From Veillonella rogosae JCM 15642 (GTDB taxonomy: Bacteria; Bacillota; Negativicutes; Veillonellales; Veillonellaceae): a stretch of 64,000 nt of DNA. Numbering within the stretch: position 1 is the stretch's first letter; every line of letters begins with the position of its first letter. The position numbers and the translations under genes were made by a program. The stretch spans positions 62,001 to 126,000 of the forward strand of contig NZ_PPCX01000010.1 of NCBI RefSeq assembly GCF_002959775.1, written 5' to 3'. The notes beneath the pieces are model-generated. The model made no database searches. It was not told where the DNA came from and worked only from the letters and a program-made list of their open reading frames with translations. Below, in pieces: positions 55,969 to 63,960 of this stretch.

Positions 55969-57396
55969 CTATCGAATATTAAAGCCCGTTGTTAAGCAAC
56001 ATCTACGGCGACGAGCAAAGCATCGAGCAGATGTAGTAGATTCTCCTGTTGGTGTAGCAATAGTAAAGGTCGTTGTTCCTTCTCCACTAAAACCAAGGCC
56101 AGCATAAGATGGACCATTCTTAACAAAAATAGACGTTTTCATTTTACGTGCCATCTGATTGAGGCGTTCCATATTTAAGGAATGCATCGTTGCCGTATGA
56201 TGTAAACCAGCTTCTAACATCAAGCATACATTTAGACCTTCATCAAAGCTATCTACTGTTATAACAGGTAGAATAGGCATTAACATTTCAATTACTGCAA
56301 ATGGATGGTCTTTTGGAGTTCGCAAGATAATCAATCGTGGATCACCGTTATACGGAATGTGAGCCGCATCAAGGATAACACTGGCATTTTTACCTACAAA
56401 CTGTTTGTTTGGCGTCCCATTTGGCAAGACTGTTAAGTCCACCAACCGTTGAATATCTTGTTGATTATCAACGAGGACACATCCTACTTTCACCATTTCT
56501 TGAAAGAGTTGTGGCTCAATTTGACGCATGGCCACAACGCTCTTTTCAGCGATACAAAGGATGTTATTATCAAGGCTAGCACCGAGAACGATATCTTGGG
56601 CTGCCTTTTTAATATCGGCCGTTTCATCTACAAAAGCTGGCGGATTACCCGCACCAGCACCGATAACCTTTTTACCACTTTGAAGTGCTTGTTTTACTAC
56701 CCCAGGGCCACCAGTAACAACTAATAAGCTTACATCTGGATGTAACATCATCTCTTGGGCAGACTCAATAGATGGCTCGCGAAGTGTAACAATGAGGTTT
56801 TCAATGCCAATCGATTTAGCAATAACTTGATTGAGCTCACTAACAAGCTCCCGACTCAAATTCTTGGCGCCTGGATGAACGCTAAAGAATATAGCATTTC
56901 CGGCCGCCAGCATACCGATGGAATTACATATTAATGTTTCTGCTGGATTCGTACTTGGCGTTATAGCACCGATGACACCATAGGCTGATAATTCATATAA
57001 TGTCATACCATTATCACCAGTTTCACACTCTGTAACAAGGTCTTCTACACCTGGTGTTTTATCTAGTGTAAGGTTTAATTTTAGTACTTTATCCGCAACG
57101 CGGCCCATTCCTGTTTCTTCAACAGTTTTTTGAGCCAACTCTTGTACTCGTGGGCGCATAGCAGCACGAATATCTGCGATTACCTTCTCACGAGTTGCCA
57201 AGGTGCAATCTTCAAAACGCAATTGCGCTTCTTTTGCTGCTCGAATAGCCTCATCTACCGTATCAAACACACCGGGTTCTTGACCGCGAGATACTTGTTT
57301 AACCGATTGCGATGAGGCTGTTTCTTGCTTTTGCCCCTGTAATACATCTATAACCATGGAGCGGATCATTTCTTTCAACTGTGTATTGTTTTCCAT
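55969..57396 (-). CDS. pduP: CoA-acylating aldehyde dehydrogenase (PduP/EutE)
   Basis: A 475-residue enzyme that oxidises the toxic aldehyde (propionaldehyde or acetaldehyde) to acyl-CoA with NAD+. The catalytic Cys is in DNNILCIAEKSVVAM, the nucleotide loop in TGGPGVVKQAL, and the C-terminus has the family ending TPTGESTTSARCFARRRRCC. The first 18 residues (MENNTQLKEMIRSMVIDVL) form an amphipathic helix of the encapsulation-peptide type that targets cargo to the shell. The ATG at 57396 follows TGGAGG by six bases. Its C-terminus RCCLTTGFNIR is a little unusual compared with the RCVLVDAFRIV of other members. Confidence 0.93.
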   Translation of the reverse strand: MENNTQLKEMIRSMVIDVLQGQKQETASSQSVKQVSRGQEPGVFDTVDEAIRAAKEAQLRFEDCTLATREKVIADIRAAMRPRVQELAQKTVEETGMGRVADKVLKLNLTLDKTPGVEDLVTECETGDNGMTLYELSAYGVIGAITPSTNPAETLICNSIGMLAAGNAIFFSVHPGAKNLSRELVSELNQVIAKSIGIENLIVTLREPSIESAQEMMLHPDVSLLVVTGGPGVVKQALQSGKKVIGAGAGNPPAFVDETADIKKAAQDIVLGASLDNNILCIAEKSVVAMRQIEPQLFQEMVKVGCVLVDNQQDIQRLVDLTVLPNGTPNKQFVGKNASVILDAAHIPYNGDPRLIILRTPKDHPFAVIEMLMPILPVITVDSFDEGLNVCLMLEAGLHHTATMHSLNMERLNQMARKMKTSIFVKNGPSYAGLGFSGEGTTTFTIATPTGESTTSARCFARRRRCCLTTGFNIR

Positions 57397-57527
57397 CATG
57401 AACCTCCATATAGGTTGCATTGCTGATGCAATGTCCATGTCGACTTAAGGTGTACACAATCAGTGATACATTCATGATGTGACACAATAACTAGGTTTAA
57501 CTCTGGCACCAGCTAATTCCTATACAA

Positions 57528-57794
57528 TTATTTTTCAAAACTATCTACAATTCCCACAATAGCACAATCTACTGCGGTGCCTTTATCATTTTCGAAAATA
57601 TGCCGTGCCGATGAGCCTCGAGTTAAAAGCACATATTCACCAACACCGGCACATACTGTATCGACGGCGATTTCTATGCGCCCCGTCAACCCTTGTTCTC
57701 CATCGAGAATATCCACCATCATCAGCTTCATTCCCTTTAGAGATTCATGCTTTTGAGTAGATACGATACTACCCACTACTTTACCGACTTGCAT
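57528..57794 (-). CDS. pduN: BMC-P pentameric vertex protein (EutN/CcmL/PduN)
   Basis: An 88-residue shell protein that closes the vertices of the polyhedral compartment. It has the family layout: MQVGKVVGSIVSTQKHESLK, LMMVDILDG, AVDTVCAGVGEYVLLTRGSS and AIVGIVDSFE at the end. The ATG at 57794 is used; the upstream TTG at 57812 is rejected. The start overlaps the pduM stop by 14 bases. A 131-base spacer separates it from pduP. Confidence 0.93.
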   Translation of the reverse strand: MQVGKVVGSIVSTQKHESLKGMKLMMVDILDGEQGLTGRIEIAVDTVCAGVGEYVLLTRGSSARHIFENDKGTAVDCAIVGIVDSFEK

Positions 57795-58272
57795 ATTTCT
57801 CGTTCCCTTCAATTATTGTGATACCTAGGCGTTCAACCTCTTCACGAGCAGCCATGGTAAACCGTTGTCCCCTATATATGACGATAACAGACTGACTTTC
57901 ACAAGATCTTACAAAAGACGCCGTTATCCAGCCTTGTGAAAAAGCATATACAGGATGTCCAAATTTATCTAGAAATTTGATGGGCCAGTCAAGAATGACT
58001 GATGGATTCATCAACGAGGTTACAGGAACTGCTAGGCGTATTGTCACCTCGCAGTCATAGGCCAATGCACGGTGCAAACAGGCTACCCAAGGCACCAATG
58101 TATCGCTCATTAACTCTCGTATATGACCATAATCTATACCAGCGAAAGAAATGAGTTGGTTCTGCAACAATATATGCTCATCAAAGCTAGTATTTTCCAT
58201 GACCATAAAGGTTGCAGTGGATGTCATACGCTTTTCTAGGCGTTCTAGCACCAGTTTAACTAATGCATCCAT
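57781..58272 (-). CDS. pduM: Microcompartment protein PduM
   Basis: A 163-residue protein, exactly the usual length of PduM. The N-terminus is an amphipathic helix (MDALVKLVLERLEKRMTSTA) that matches the PduM beginning, and the C-terminal pattern (VYAFSQGWITASFVR; VIVIYRGQRFTMAAREEVER, then GITII) agrees with PduM. PduM is needed for correct compartment assembly in Salmonella; its molecular role is unknown. The ATG at 58272 begins one base past the stop of the preceding gene; the ATG at 58296 is less likely. The call rests on remembered family pattern and on position between pduL/eutJ and pduN. Confidence 0.78.
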   Translation of the reverse strand: MDALVKLVLERLEKRMTSTATFMVMENTSFDEHILLQNQLISFAGIDYGHIRELMSDTLVPWVACLHRALAYDCEVTIRLAVPVTSLMNPSVILDWPIKFLDKFGHPVYAFSQGWITASFVRSCESQSVIVIYRGQRFTMAAREEVERLGITIIEGNEKYASR

Positions 58273-58273
58273 A

Positions 58274-59110
58274 TTAAAGCTCACTTCCCATGGCAATCCC
58301 TAAGGGCGTTACAAATTCAGGATACAGTGGCTTATGAACAGGTAGCCCTATATATTGACTGAAAGTCTTTGTGAACTCCTCAAAATTAGAGGCACCGCCC
58401 ACAACTACTATAGGCGTTCCTTTTTCATAGCCGCCCTCATGTAACGCACGCTTAGAAATAGCTGCCATTTTTTCAACTACAGGCCGTATTGTTGCATATA
58501 CATCACGTTTATTCGCTTCATTCCGTTTATAAGCTTCCGCTTCAGGAATAGAGATGCCATAGGCCCCGCTAATAACGAGGTTCATATGGGTGCCGCCTGT
58601 TGGCTCATCCACGGTATATACAACTCGGCCATCCTTTAAAATACTTATGCCTGTAGTACCACCACCGACGTCAATAACAGCGCCATCAGTGATTCCTAGC
58701 ACGTTAGCAGCTGCTGTAGGTTCATCTAAGATACAAGTTACTTCAAAACCTGCACTTTCTAGTACATGACCGACTACATCTTTATTCTTGCCTATCGTCC
58801 CAGGTGGTACAGCTGCCGCGGCATATACAAGTTCTGTGCCCAAAGCTGCTTCTGCCTTGGCTTTTAAAGCACGCGTTATTGTAACAGCACCCACATAGTC
58901 AACAACTAGTCCATCTCGAATGGATTCATTATATTCAAAGGCACCATATATAGGTTTGCCTTTGTCGTTTACTACGGATAGGACAATAGATGATGTACCA
59001 AGGTCAATACCTACGCGCAAATTCTTTCGATTATGAGAGCTCACTTGTTTAGACTCTACAAGATCGGAGAACTCTTGTAAGGTATTATTTGCCTTTTTCA
59101 AACCTTTCAT
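58274..59110 (-). CDS. eutJ: EutJ-like ASKHA-family chaperone
   Basis: A 279-residue ATP-binding protein of the actin/Hsp70 fold. It has the phosphate-1 loop VGIDLGTSSIVLSVV, the second loop DVGGGTTGISIL and the adenosine motif VVVGGASNFEEF. EutJ is a putative chaperone found in ethanolamine-type clusters and in some propanediol-type ones; it may help reactivate or load a cobamide enzyme. The start is the second of two adjacent ATG codons (59110), five bases after AGGTG. It lies 13 bases after pduL. Its presence among pdu genes gives a hybrid gene set. Confidence 0.88.
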   Translation of the reverse strand: MKGLKKANNTLQEFSDLVESKQVSSHNRKNLRVGIDLGTSSIVLSVVNDKGKPIYGAFEYNESIRDGLVVDYVGAVTITRALKAKAEAALGTELVYAAAAVPPGTIGKNKDVVGHVLESAGFEVTCILDEPTAAANVLGITDGAVIDVGGGTTGISILKDGRVVYTVDEPTGGTHMNLVISGAYGISIPEAEAYKRNEANKRDVYATIRPVVEKMAAISKRALHEGGYEKGTPIVVVGGASNFEEFTKTFSQYIGLPVHKPLYPEFVTPLGIAMGSEL

Positions 59111-59123
59111 CATATCACCTACT

Positions 59124-59744
59124 TTACTGTACAATTCTCGCCATCACTGTACCTTGTACATTGGCAGCATTAGCCTCATCTGTATCAATATGAAGTTCTA
59201 GAACAAACCCTGGTACAGCTCGAACGATGACATCACTAAATACAGTAGTGCGCTCAGGTGTTTGCAATTCTACGCTTACACTATCGCCATCATTTACATG
59301 AAGCCGTTTTGCATCTTTAGGCGACATATGAATATGGCGCTTCGCAACAATGCAAATAGGTTTAGAAACTTCACCATTTTCGGTGCATAGAGTAATATCT
59401 ACGGCCGATTCCAAATGACCAGATAGCACAATAGGAGGTTTTAGACCTAATGCACGAGCATCAGTCAAAGATACCTCCACTTGTGACTGTTTTCTAAGAG
59501 GCCCCAAAACGCGCACATTTTGGATTGCCCCTTTCGGTCCCACTAAGGTAACAGTTTGTTCGGAAGCAAATTCTCCCGTTTGCTTTAAGTCACTTTTCTT
59601 AGTGATAGACTGATTAGGGAATAATATATTCCAGTCCTCCTGACATAGATGGACATGTTTATTGCTAACACCTACGGGAATGGACGATTCAAACATGGCT
59701 TCGATTACTTCTCGTACGATAGCACGAATCTGTTCCCGATCCAT
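59124..59744 (-). CDS. pduL: Phosphate propanoyltransferase (PduL)
   Basis: A 206-residue phosphotransacylase that converts acyl-CoA and phosphate to acyl-phosphate, recycling CoA inside the compartment. The zinc-binding histidines are in NKHVHLCQEDW and AKRHIHMSPKDAKRL, and the second in VLELHIDTDEAN. The N-terminus (MDREQIRAIVREVIEAMF) is a helix of encapsulation-peptide type, as in other compartment PduL proteins. It is six bases after pduJ. Propionyl-phosphate would then yield ATP by an acetate/propionate kinase not in the window. Confidence 0.94.
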   Translation of the reverse strand: MDREQIRAIVREVIEAMFESSIPVGVSNKHVHLCQEDWNILFPNQSITKKSDLKQTGEFASEQTVTLVGPKGAIQNVRVLGPLRKQSQVEVSLTDARALGLKPPIVLSGHLESAVDITLCTENGEVSKPICIVAKRHIHMSPKDAKRLHVNDGDSVSVELQTPERTTVFSDVIVRAVPGFVLELHIDTDEANAANVQGTVMARIVQ

Positions 59745-59750
59745 AAGCTA

Positions 59751-60026
59751 TTATCCTTTCTTAGGTAGGATTAATTCTACGTCGCTATGAGGGCGTGGAA
59801 TTACATGAGTAGATACTACTTCACCAACTTTTTGAGCTGCTGCACAACCTGCATCAACTGCTGCTTTTACAGCGCCAACATCACCGCGAACCATTACAGT
59901 TACAAGACCAGAACCGATTTTTTCAGTGCCTTCTAATGTAACGTTAGCTGCTTTTACCATTGCGTCAGCCGCTTCAATTGCGCCTACTAAACCTTTTGTT
60001 TCTACCATGCCTAATGCGTTATTCAT
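59751..60026 (-). CDS. pduJ: BMC-H hexameric shell protein (PduJ/EutM type)
   Basis: A 91-residue single-BMC-domain protein that tiles the shell facets. It shows [20 protein letters not shown], the pore loop KIGSGLVT and [14 protein letters not shown]. It is about four-fifths identical to the second BMC-H gene at 61792-62073; the pore loop KIGSG is the same in both, so they are probably interchangeable in mixed hexamers or functionally redundant. The ATG follows AAGGAG. Confidence 0.95.
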   Translation of the reverse strand: MNNALGMVETKGLVGAIEAADAMVKAANVTLEGTEKIGSGLVTVMVRGDVGAVKAAVDAGCAAAQKVGEVVSTHVIPRPHSDVELILPKKG

Positions 60027-60070
60027 GATAATCTCCTTTATTTCTTCTTACTTTAAAACACTTTTTTAAC

Positions 60071-60616
60071 TTATTTCTTTTTAGCGCTTTTTTTTGGTGG
60101 TACTTTTTTCGTTACTACCTTCTTGGAATCCTTTGGATCAATAATGGTGGAAACGATTTCATTCAACACCTTTACAGCTTTTTCATCTAGAGAAGACTTC
60201 TTCTCTTCAGCACCTTCAGCTTTACTGTTTTCTTTTGAACCATCTTTAGCATCATCTTTAACTACTTTTGTAGATTCTTCTTTAACTACTGCTTTTACTG
60301 GTTCTATTTCAACAGATACCTTAGCCGACTGTTCCTTAAAGTCTTCATTGAAAGCTTCTACAAGACCTTCTGCTGGCCGAGGAATCACCTTATGAGCTAC
60401 ATATAGATTCATTCCCTTTGTTATAGCAATGCCTGTTTGAACGGCTGCATCTACAGCGGCTACATCGCCGGCAACTTTAACAGTCATCCACCCAGATCCT
60501 TTAGCCTTTTCAATGCCTACTAGCCTTACATTGGCAGCTTTAACCATTGCATCTGATGCGGTAATAGCTCCCAATAACCCAGCCACCTCAAGTAGTCCTA
60601 GTGACTCTTTCACCAT
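60071..60616 (-). CDS. BMC-H shell protein with long charged C-terminal tail (PduK-like)
   Basis: A 181-residue protein. Residues 1-88 are a BMC-H domain (GLLEVAGLLGAITASDAMVK, pore loop KAKGSGWMT, YVAHKVIPRP). Residues 89-181 form a tail that is rich in Lys, Glu and Ser and predicted to be disordered, with a helical stretch around KAVKVLNEIVSTIIDP and a basic end (KKVPPKKSAKKK). PduK and EutK have C-terminal extensions, but this one differs: no Cys cluster (PduK) and no helix-turn-helix (EutK) was seen. The tail may face the lumen or cytoplasm and bind cargo or nucleic acid; this is inference. The ATG follows GGGAGG. Confidence 0.85.
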   Translation of the reverse strand: MVKESLGLLEVAGLLGAITASDAMVKAANVRLVGIEKAKGSGWMTVKVAGDVAAVDAAVQTGIAITKGMNLYVAHKVIPRPAEGLVEAFNEDFKEQSAKVSVEIEPVKAVVKEESTKVVKDDAKDGSKENSKAEGAEEKKSSLDEKAVKVLNEIVSTIIDPKDSKKVVTKKVPPKKSAKKK

Positions 60617-60675
60617 GCCACCTCCCGTCTAATACTTGGATGATTCGCTCTTTGGATTCAAGCATTCCTATAATG

Positions 60676-60855
60676 CTAGTTACGTTGCATATCTACTAAC
60701 ATTTGACGAATCAAATCTTTTAACTCTGGCTCTTGATGCTCTGCTTTAAGTTCTTCTTTAGGTTGAACCTGAACAGGTTCCTCTTTGAGCATCCCCACTT
60801 CATCCATTATGTCCATAATGATAGCCCGTAACATTTGTTCATTTAGTTCTGCCAT
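60676..60855 (-). CDS. 59-residue peptide with two encapsulation-peptide-like helices
   Basis: A small gene inside the microcompartment operon, between the tailed BMC-H gene and pduB, too short for common gene finders. ATG at 60855-60853 with AGGAGG seven bases upstream, TAG at 60678-60676. Residues 3-20 (ELNEQMLRAIIMDIMDEV) and residues 43-57 (PELKDLIRQMLVDMQ) are amphipathic helices of the kind that direct enzymes such as PduP, PduL and PduD into the shell; they are joined by a linker of about 22 residues rich in Glu, Pro, Lys and Gln. The reading frame was checked codon by codon. It might bridge shell subunits or cargo. No known family was recognised. Confidence 0.8.
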   Translation of the reverse strand: MAELNEQMLRAIIMDIMDEVGMLKEEPVQVQPKEELKAEHQEPELKDLIRQMLVDMQRN

Positions 60856-60946
60856 TATGAATCCTCCTATTCACATTGTGAAAGTATCATCTATTTCATC
60901 ATAACGATTACAGTTATTTAAAGTTTACAATCCCATAATCAACACA

Positions 60947-61789
60947 TTAGATTATGTAGGACTCACCTGTATTTTTAGGCTCACTACCCATTGTGCCAAG
61001 CAATGTAATCCCTACTTCTCTAGCTACCTTAACGGCTTGTTTAACAGCCCCTGAATCACCACAAATTTGTAAAATTACTTCGTTAGACATAGCTGAGCTC
61101 GATGGTGATTGATAGCCTACCACATCTACATTAGCTGATTTAACAGCTGCATCGGCCATAACTACACCGATAGCAGCTGGTGCACCGACAATTAAGCCAA
61201 AAGCTTTACCTTCTGGAGTTCCAAAGGCCGTTACTAAGGCATCGCCTGCACGAGCTGTATATTGAATTTCCACATGACCTGCTTCATTCATATATACTTC
61301 GCCAAAGGTCCGTTCTAATTCACGTAATGCTACCTCTACAGAACGTCTTACATCGGATACGTCATCGCCTCCGAATATAATGAGGGAACCAGAGCCAGCG
61401 CCACCTTTCATGTCTCTAGCAAGTTCAATGCTTACAATCTCTGTATTTGTTGCTTTTACAGCTTCATCAGCGGCCATAATTTGCGGCCCTGCACCAGTAC
61501 GTGAGCCTAAGATACCGATAGATCGATATGACTTAGTGAGCTTCATAGCTTCCAATACTTGACTATCAACATTGGCAATTACTAGACCAATTGTATCGCC
61601 TGTTGTAGTGCTACCTACGTGTTCAGTAATCATAGAAGTTTGTAGTTGACTTACAGCAGGTGAACTTACAGGTGCTGAAGCACATGATGCATTACTAGTC
61701 GCGCCTGAAGTTTTGCTTAAATCAGCACTATCGATACGCATCAATACGCGCTTTAAAATCTCATCTACCATACTTTTAGTATCGGCCAT
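60947..61789 (-). CDS. pduB: BMC-T tandem-domain shell protein (PduB)
   Basis: A 280-residue trimeric shell protein with two BMC domains. After a 65-residue N-terminal extension (starting MADTKSMVDEILKRVLMRID), the PduB core follows: GDTIGLVIANVDSQVLEAMK, YRSIGILGSRTGAGPQIMAA, GGAGSGSLIIFGGDDVSDVR and FGLIVGAPAAIGVVMADAAV. PduB forms a pore-bearing trimer and its N-terminus links shell to cargo. The ATG begins two bases past the pduA stop. The N-terminal helix resembles an encapsulation peptide. Confidence 0.94.
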   Translation of the reverse strand: MADTKSMVDEILKRVLMRIDSADLSKTSGATSNASCASAPVSSPAVSQLQTSMITEHVGSTTTGDTIGLVIANVDSQVLEAMKLTKSYRSIGILGSRTGAGPQIMAADEAVKATNTEIVSIELARDMKGGAGSGSLIIFGGDDVSDVRRSVEVALRELERTFGEVYMNEAGHVEIQYTARAGDALVTAFGTPEGKAFGLIVGAPAAIGVVMADAAVKSANVDVVGYQSPSSSAMSNEVILQICGDSGAVKQAVKVAREVGITLLGTMGSEPKNTGESYII

Positions 61790-61791
61790 AA

Positions 61792-62073
61792 TTATTCACC
61801 CTTTGTTGGTAAAATACCTTCTACATCTTTATGTGGTCTTGGAATTACATGAGTAGAGATAACAACACCTACGCGTTCCGCAGCAGCTGCACCTGCATCT
61901 ACGGCAGCTTTTACAGCACCTACATCACCGCGAACCATAACAGTAACGAGACCAGAGCCAATTTTTTCATTGCCCACTAGTTCCACATTAGCTGCTTTAA
62001 GCATTGCATCAGCTGCTTCAATAGCGCCTACTAAGCCCTTAGTTTCCACCATACCTAATGCTTCTTGTGTCAT
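61792..62073 (-). CDS. pduA: BMC-H hexameric shell protein (PduA type)
   Basis: A 93-residue BMC-domain protein with [20 protein letters not shown], pore loop KIGSG and [16 protein letters not shown]. It is the second of two nearly identical BMC-H genes. The ATG at 62073 follows AAGGAGAG. The pair pduA-pduB is the usual start of a Pdu shell block, and pduB starts two bases after its stop. Confidence 0.95.
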   Translation of the reverse strand: MTQEALGMVETKGLVGAIEAADAMLKAANVELVGNEKIGSGLVTVMVRGDVGAVKAAVDAGAAAAERVGVVISTHVIPRPHKDVEGILPTKGE

Positions 62074-62117
62074 CTGTTTTCTCTCCTTTTACAAAACATA
62101 GAATAAAGATTACAAAT

Positions 62118-63125
62118 TTATTTTTCTAATAGTTCCACCATAGTACCTATATTCATAAAGGCAAAGTGCGCTGTTTTAAGTAGTTGTACCATGAGTACAG
62201 CACCAGTACCTTCACCTAACGCCATTTGTCCATGGATTGGAACTTCATCAAGACGAATATTTGCATAAGCCAATGCTGCGGCCATCCCTACCTCGCGAGA
62301 ATAATGAGATGGAATACCATATAATGGAGCGTCTCCATTCATTTGAGTGGCACAAGCCATTGCCACCGCTGTAATATACCCATCGATAACGAATGGGATA
62401 TGTAAATCTGTACAAGCTACCATCGCACCTGTAATTGCGGCTATATCAAAACCACCAACGCGACTAATAACATCCTTTGGTGTATTGAGATGCCCTTTAT
62501 GATGCGCTAAGGCAGTCCGTACAAACTCACGTTTTTGATTCATATACGCTTCGTCATCGGGACCAGAGCCAGGTCCTACAGTTATCCGTGGGTCTAATTT
62601 TGTAAGCCCGCTTAACACGGCTGCCGATGTGGTAGTATTACCAACGCCCATTTCACCAAAGGAAAATAGATTAATTCCCGATTCCGCATAGTATATAACG
62701 CGGTTGTAACCAGCTTGGTATGCTAAATCAAATTCTTCGCCGCTCATAGCGGCACCATGTAAAATATTTTTTGTACCTTGACTAACTTTTCGATCTATCC
62801 CGATACCTTTAGGGCACGCAATACCAACGTCTACTACTTCATAAGGAATATGGTTAAAGATACAGTAATTGGCAACTGCGCTTTTACCGTCAATCATATT
62901 CTGAGATTGTTTACGAGTAATTTCGTAGTTATAACCGATCAGTCCGTCTACGGAGATTCCGTTATCTGCAGAAAAGATAATATGTTGTGCATGAATCTCA
63001 GGCCGAATTTCTTGCCAAGCAAGACACATCTTTTTGAAATATCGTTCCCATAGACCCAAGCTTTTTGGAATGATCGCCTTATTTAAAATAAATTGATTAA
63101 GTTGTTCTTCAAAACCTCTGTCCAT
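62118..63125 (-). CDS. cobT: Nicotinate-nucleotide:dimethylbenzimidazole phosphoribosyltransferase
   Basis: A 335-residue enzyme that activates the lower-ligand base of cobamides (alpha-ribazole phosphate synthesis). It shows HIIFSADNGISVDGLIGYN, FGEMGVGNTTTSAAVLSG, the substrate loop GGFDIAAITGAMV and the catalytic Glu in MALGEGTGAVLM. The start is the ATG at 63125, after GAAGG, rather than the TTG at 63143. Its position inside a microcompartment operon implies that the missing signature enzyme is cobamide-dependent (diol/glycerol dehydratase or ethanolamine lyase). CobT is not a usual member of pdu operons. Confidence 0.92.
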   Translation of the reverse strand: MDRGFEEQLNQFILNKAIIPKSLGLWERYFKKMCLAWQEIRPEIHAQHIIFSADNGISVDGLIGYNYEITRKQSQNMIDGKSAVANYCIFNHIPYEVVDVGIACPKGIGIDRKVSQGTKNILHGAAMSGEEFDLAYQAGYNRVIYYAESGINLFSFGEMGVGNTTTSAAVLSGLTKLDPRITVGPGSGPDDEAYMNQKREFVRTALAHHKGHLNTPKDVISRVGGFDIAAITGAMVACTDLHIPFVIDGYITAVAMACATQMNGDAPLYGIPSHYSREVGMAAALAYANIRLDEVPIHGQMALGEGTGAVLMVQLLKTAHFAFMNIGTMVELLEK

Positions 63126-63143
63126 GGAAAAACCTTCTTTCAA

Positions 63144-63584
63144 CTAACTGTATATGTAGTCACATAAACGATCTAGCGATTCTTGATCGTGAACGGATAT
63201 TTCAAAAATCTTAGTAGCTCCCGCTAGCTTGAGATTGCGACGAGGAGCCTCCACATCTTTTCCCGTATCAACTTTTGACACAACACCGATAACTTCTCGA
63301 TTTAAAGAGTTCCCAAAACTAGGTGGGAAAATTGTTGTTTCATCACCTGCAGGAATCATAAAAATCACTATATCCGCATCATAGGCATGCAAGATAATCC
63401 CTCGATAGTAATTAGGATTTTCCATGTATTCCCCAGGGGTATCAATAAAATTACCCACTCGAGTTATGGCTTGTGTTTTGTGATACGTTGCAGAGCCATG
63501 AGTAATCGTATCTGCCAATGTGGTCTTACCACATCCGCTGCGCCCTACGAGAAGGATGCGTTTTTCTTTCTTTTCGGTACTCAT
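63144..63584 (-). CDS. pduV: EutP/PduV-type small GTPase-like protein
   Basis: A 146-residue P-loop protein: RILLVGRSGCGKTTLADTIT (Walker A), IDTPGEYMENPNYYRG (G3) and VVSKVDTGKD (G4). In Salmonella, PduV attaches to the compartment and may affect its movement; EutP-type members act as acetate kinases. Either function is possible. The ATG follows AAGGG. It lies 13 bases from the pduU stop. Confidence 0.9.
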   Translation of the reverse strand: MSTEKKEKRILLVGRSGCGKTTLADTITHGSATYHKTQAITRVGNFIDTPGEYMENPNYYRGIILHAYDADIVIFMIPAGDETTIFPPSFGNSLNREVIGVVSKVDTGKDVEAPRRNLKLAGATKIFEISVHDQESLDRLCDYIYS

Positions 63585-63597
63585 AATTACCCTTTCA

Positions 63598-63960
63598 TTA
63601 GGATCTTGTTAAATCCGTTGGGAAGAATCCTAATATGCGTTGCAAGCCTTCAATAACGCTCTGCAATGCGGATTCAACAGCAGATACATCTCCCGTTATG
63701 AGAAGTGCTCCCGAAAATCTGTCGATGAAACCAATTTCAATATCACCAGACTTACTTGCTATATCGGCTGCAATAATGGTCCCTTCGCCAGGTGTGATTG
63801 TAAGAATTCCAATGGCATTGCGTCCTTTTTCTTCAAGCCCCATTTTTCTAAACAAATCAGGCTTAGGATTAGCAATAACATGCGCTATAGTAACCTGCTT
63901 TCCGGGTACAAATTCTTGGATGATGCGTTGTTTAGCATCAATTACCTCTTGAAAGGCCAT
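63598..63960 (-). CDS. pduU: Circularly permuted BMC-type shell protein (PduU/EutS)
   Basis: A 120-residue shell protein of the permuted BMC-H group: the N-terminal beta-barrel strand [20 protein letters not shown], then [20 protein letters not shown] and the closing [20 protein letters not shown]. PduU/EutS hexamers have a six-stranded barrel capping the pore. It is the first gene of the operon in this window, with GGAGGAG before the ATG. Its own upstream region continues beyond the window. Confidence 0.92.
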   Translation of the reverse strand: MAFQEVIDAKQRIIQEFVPGKQVTIAHVIANPKPDLFRKMGLEEKGRNAIGILTITPGEGTIIAADIASKSGDIEIGFIDRFSGALLITGDVSAVESALQSVIEGLQRILGFFPTDLTRS

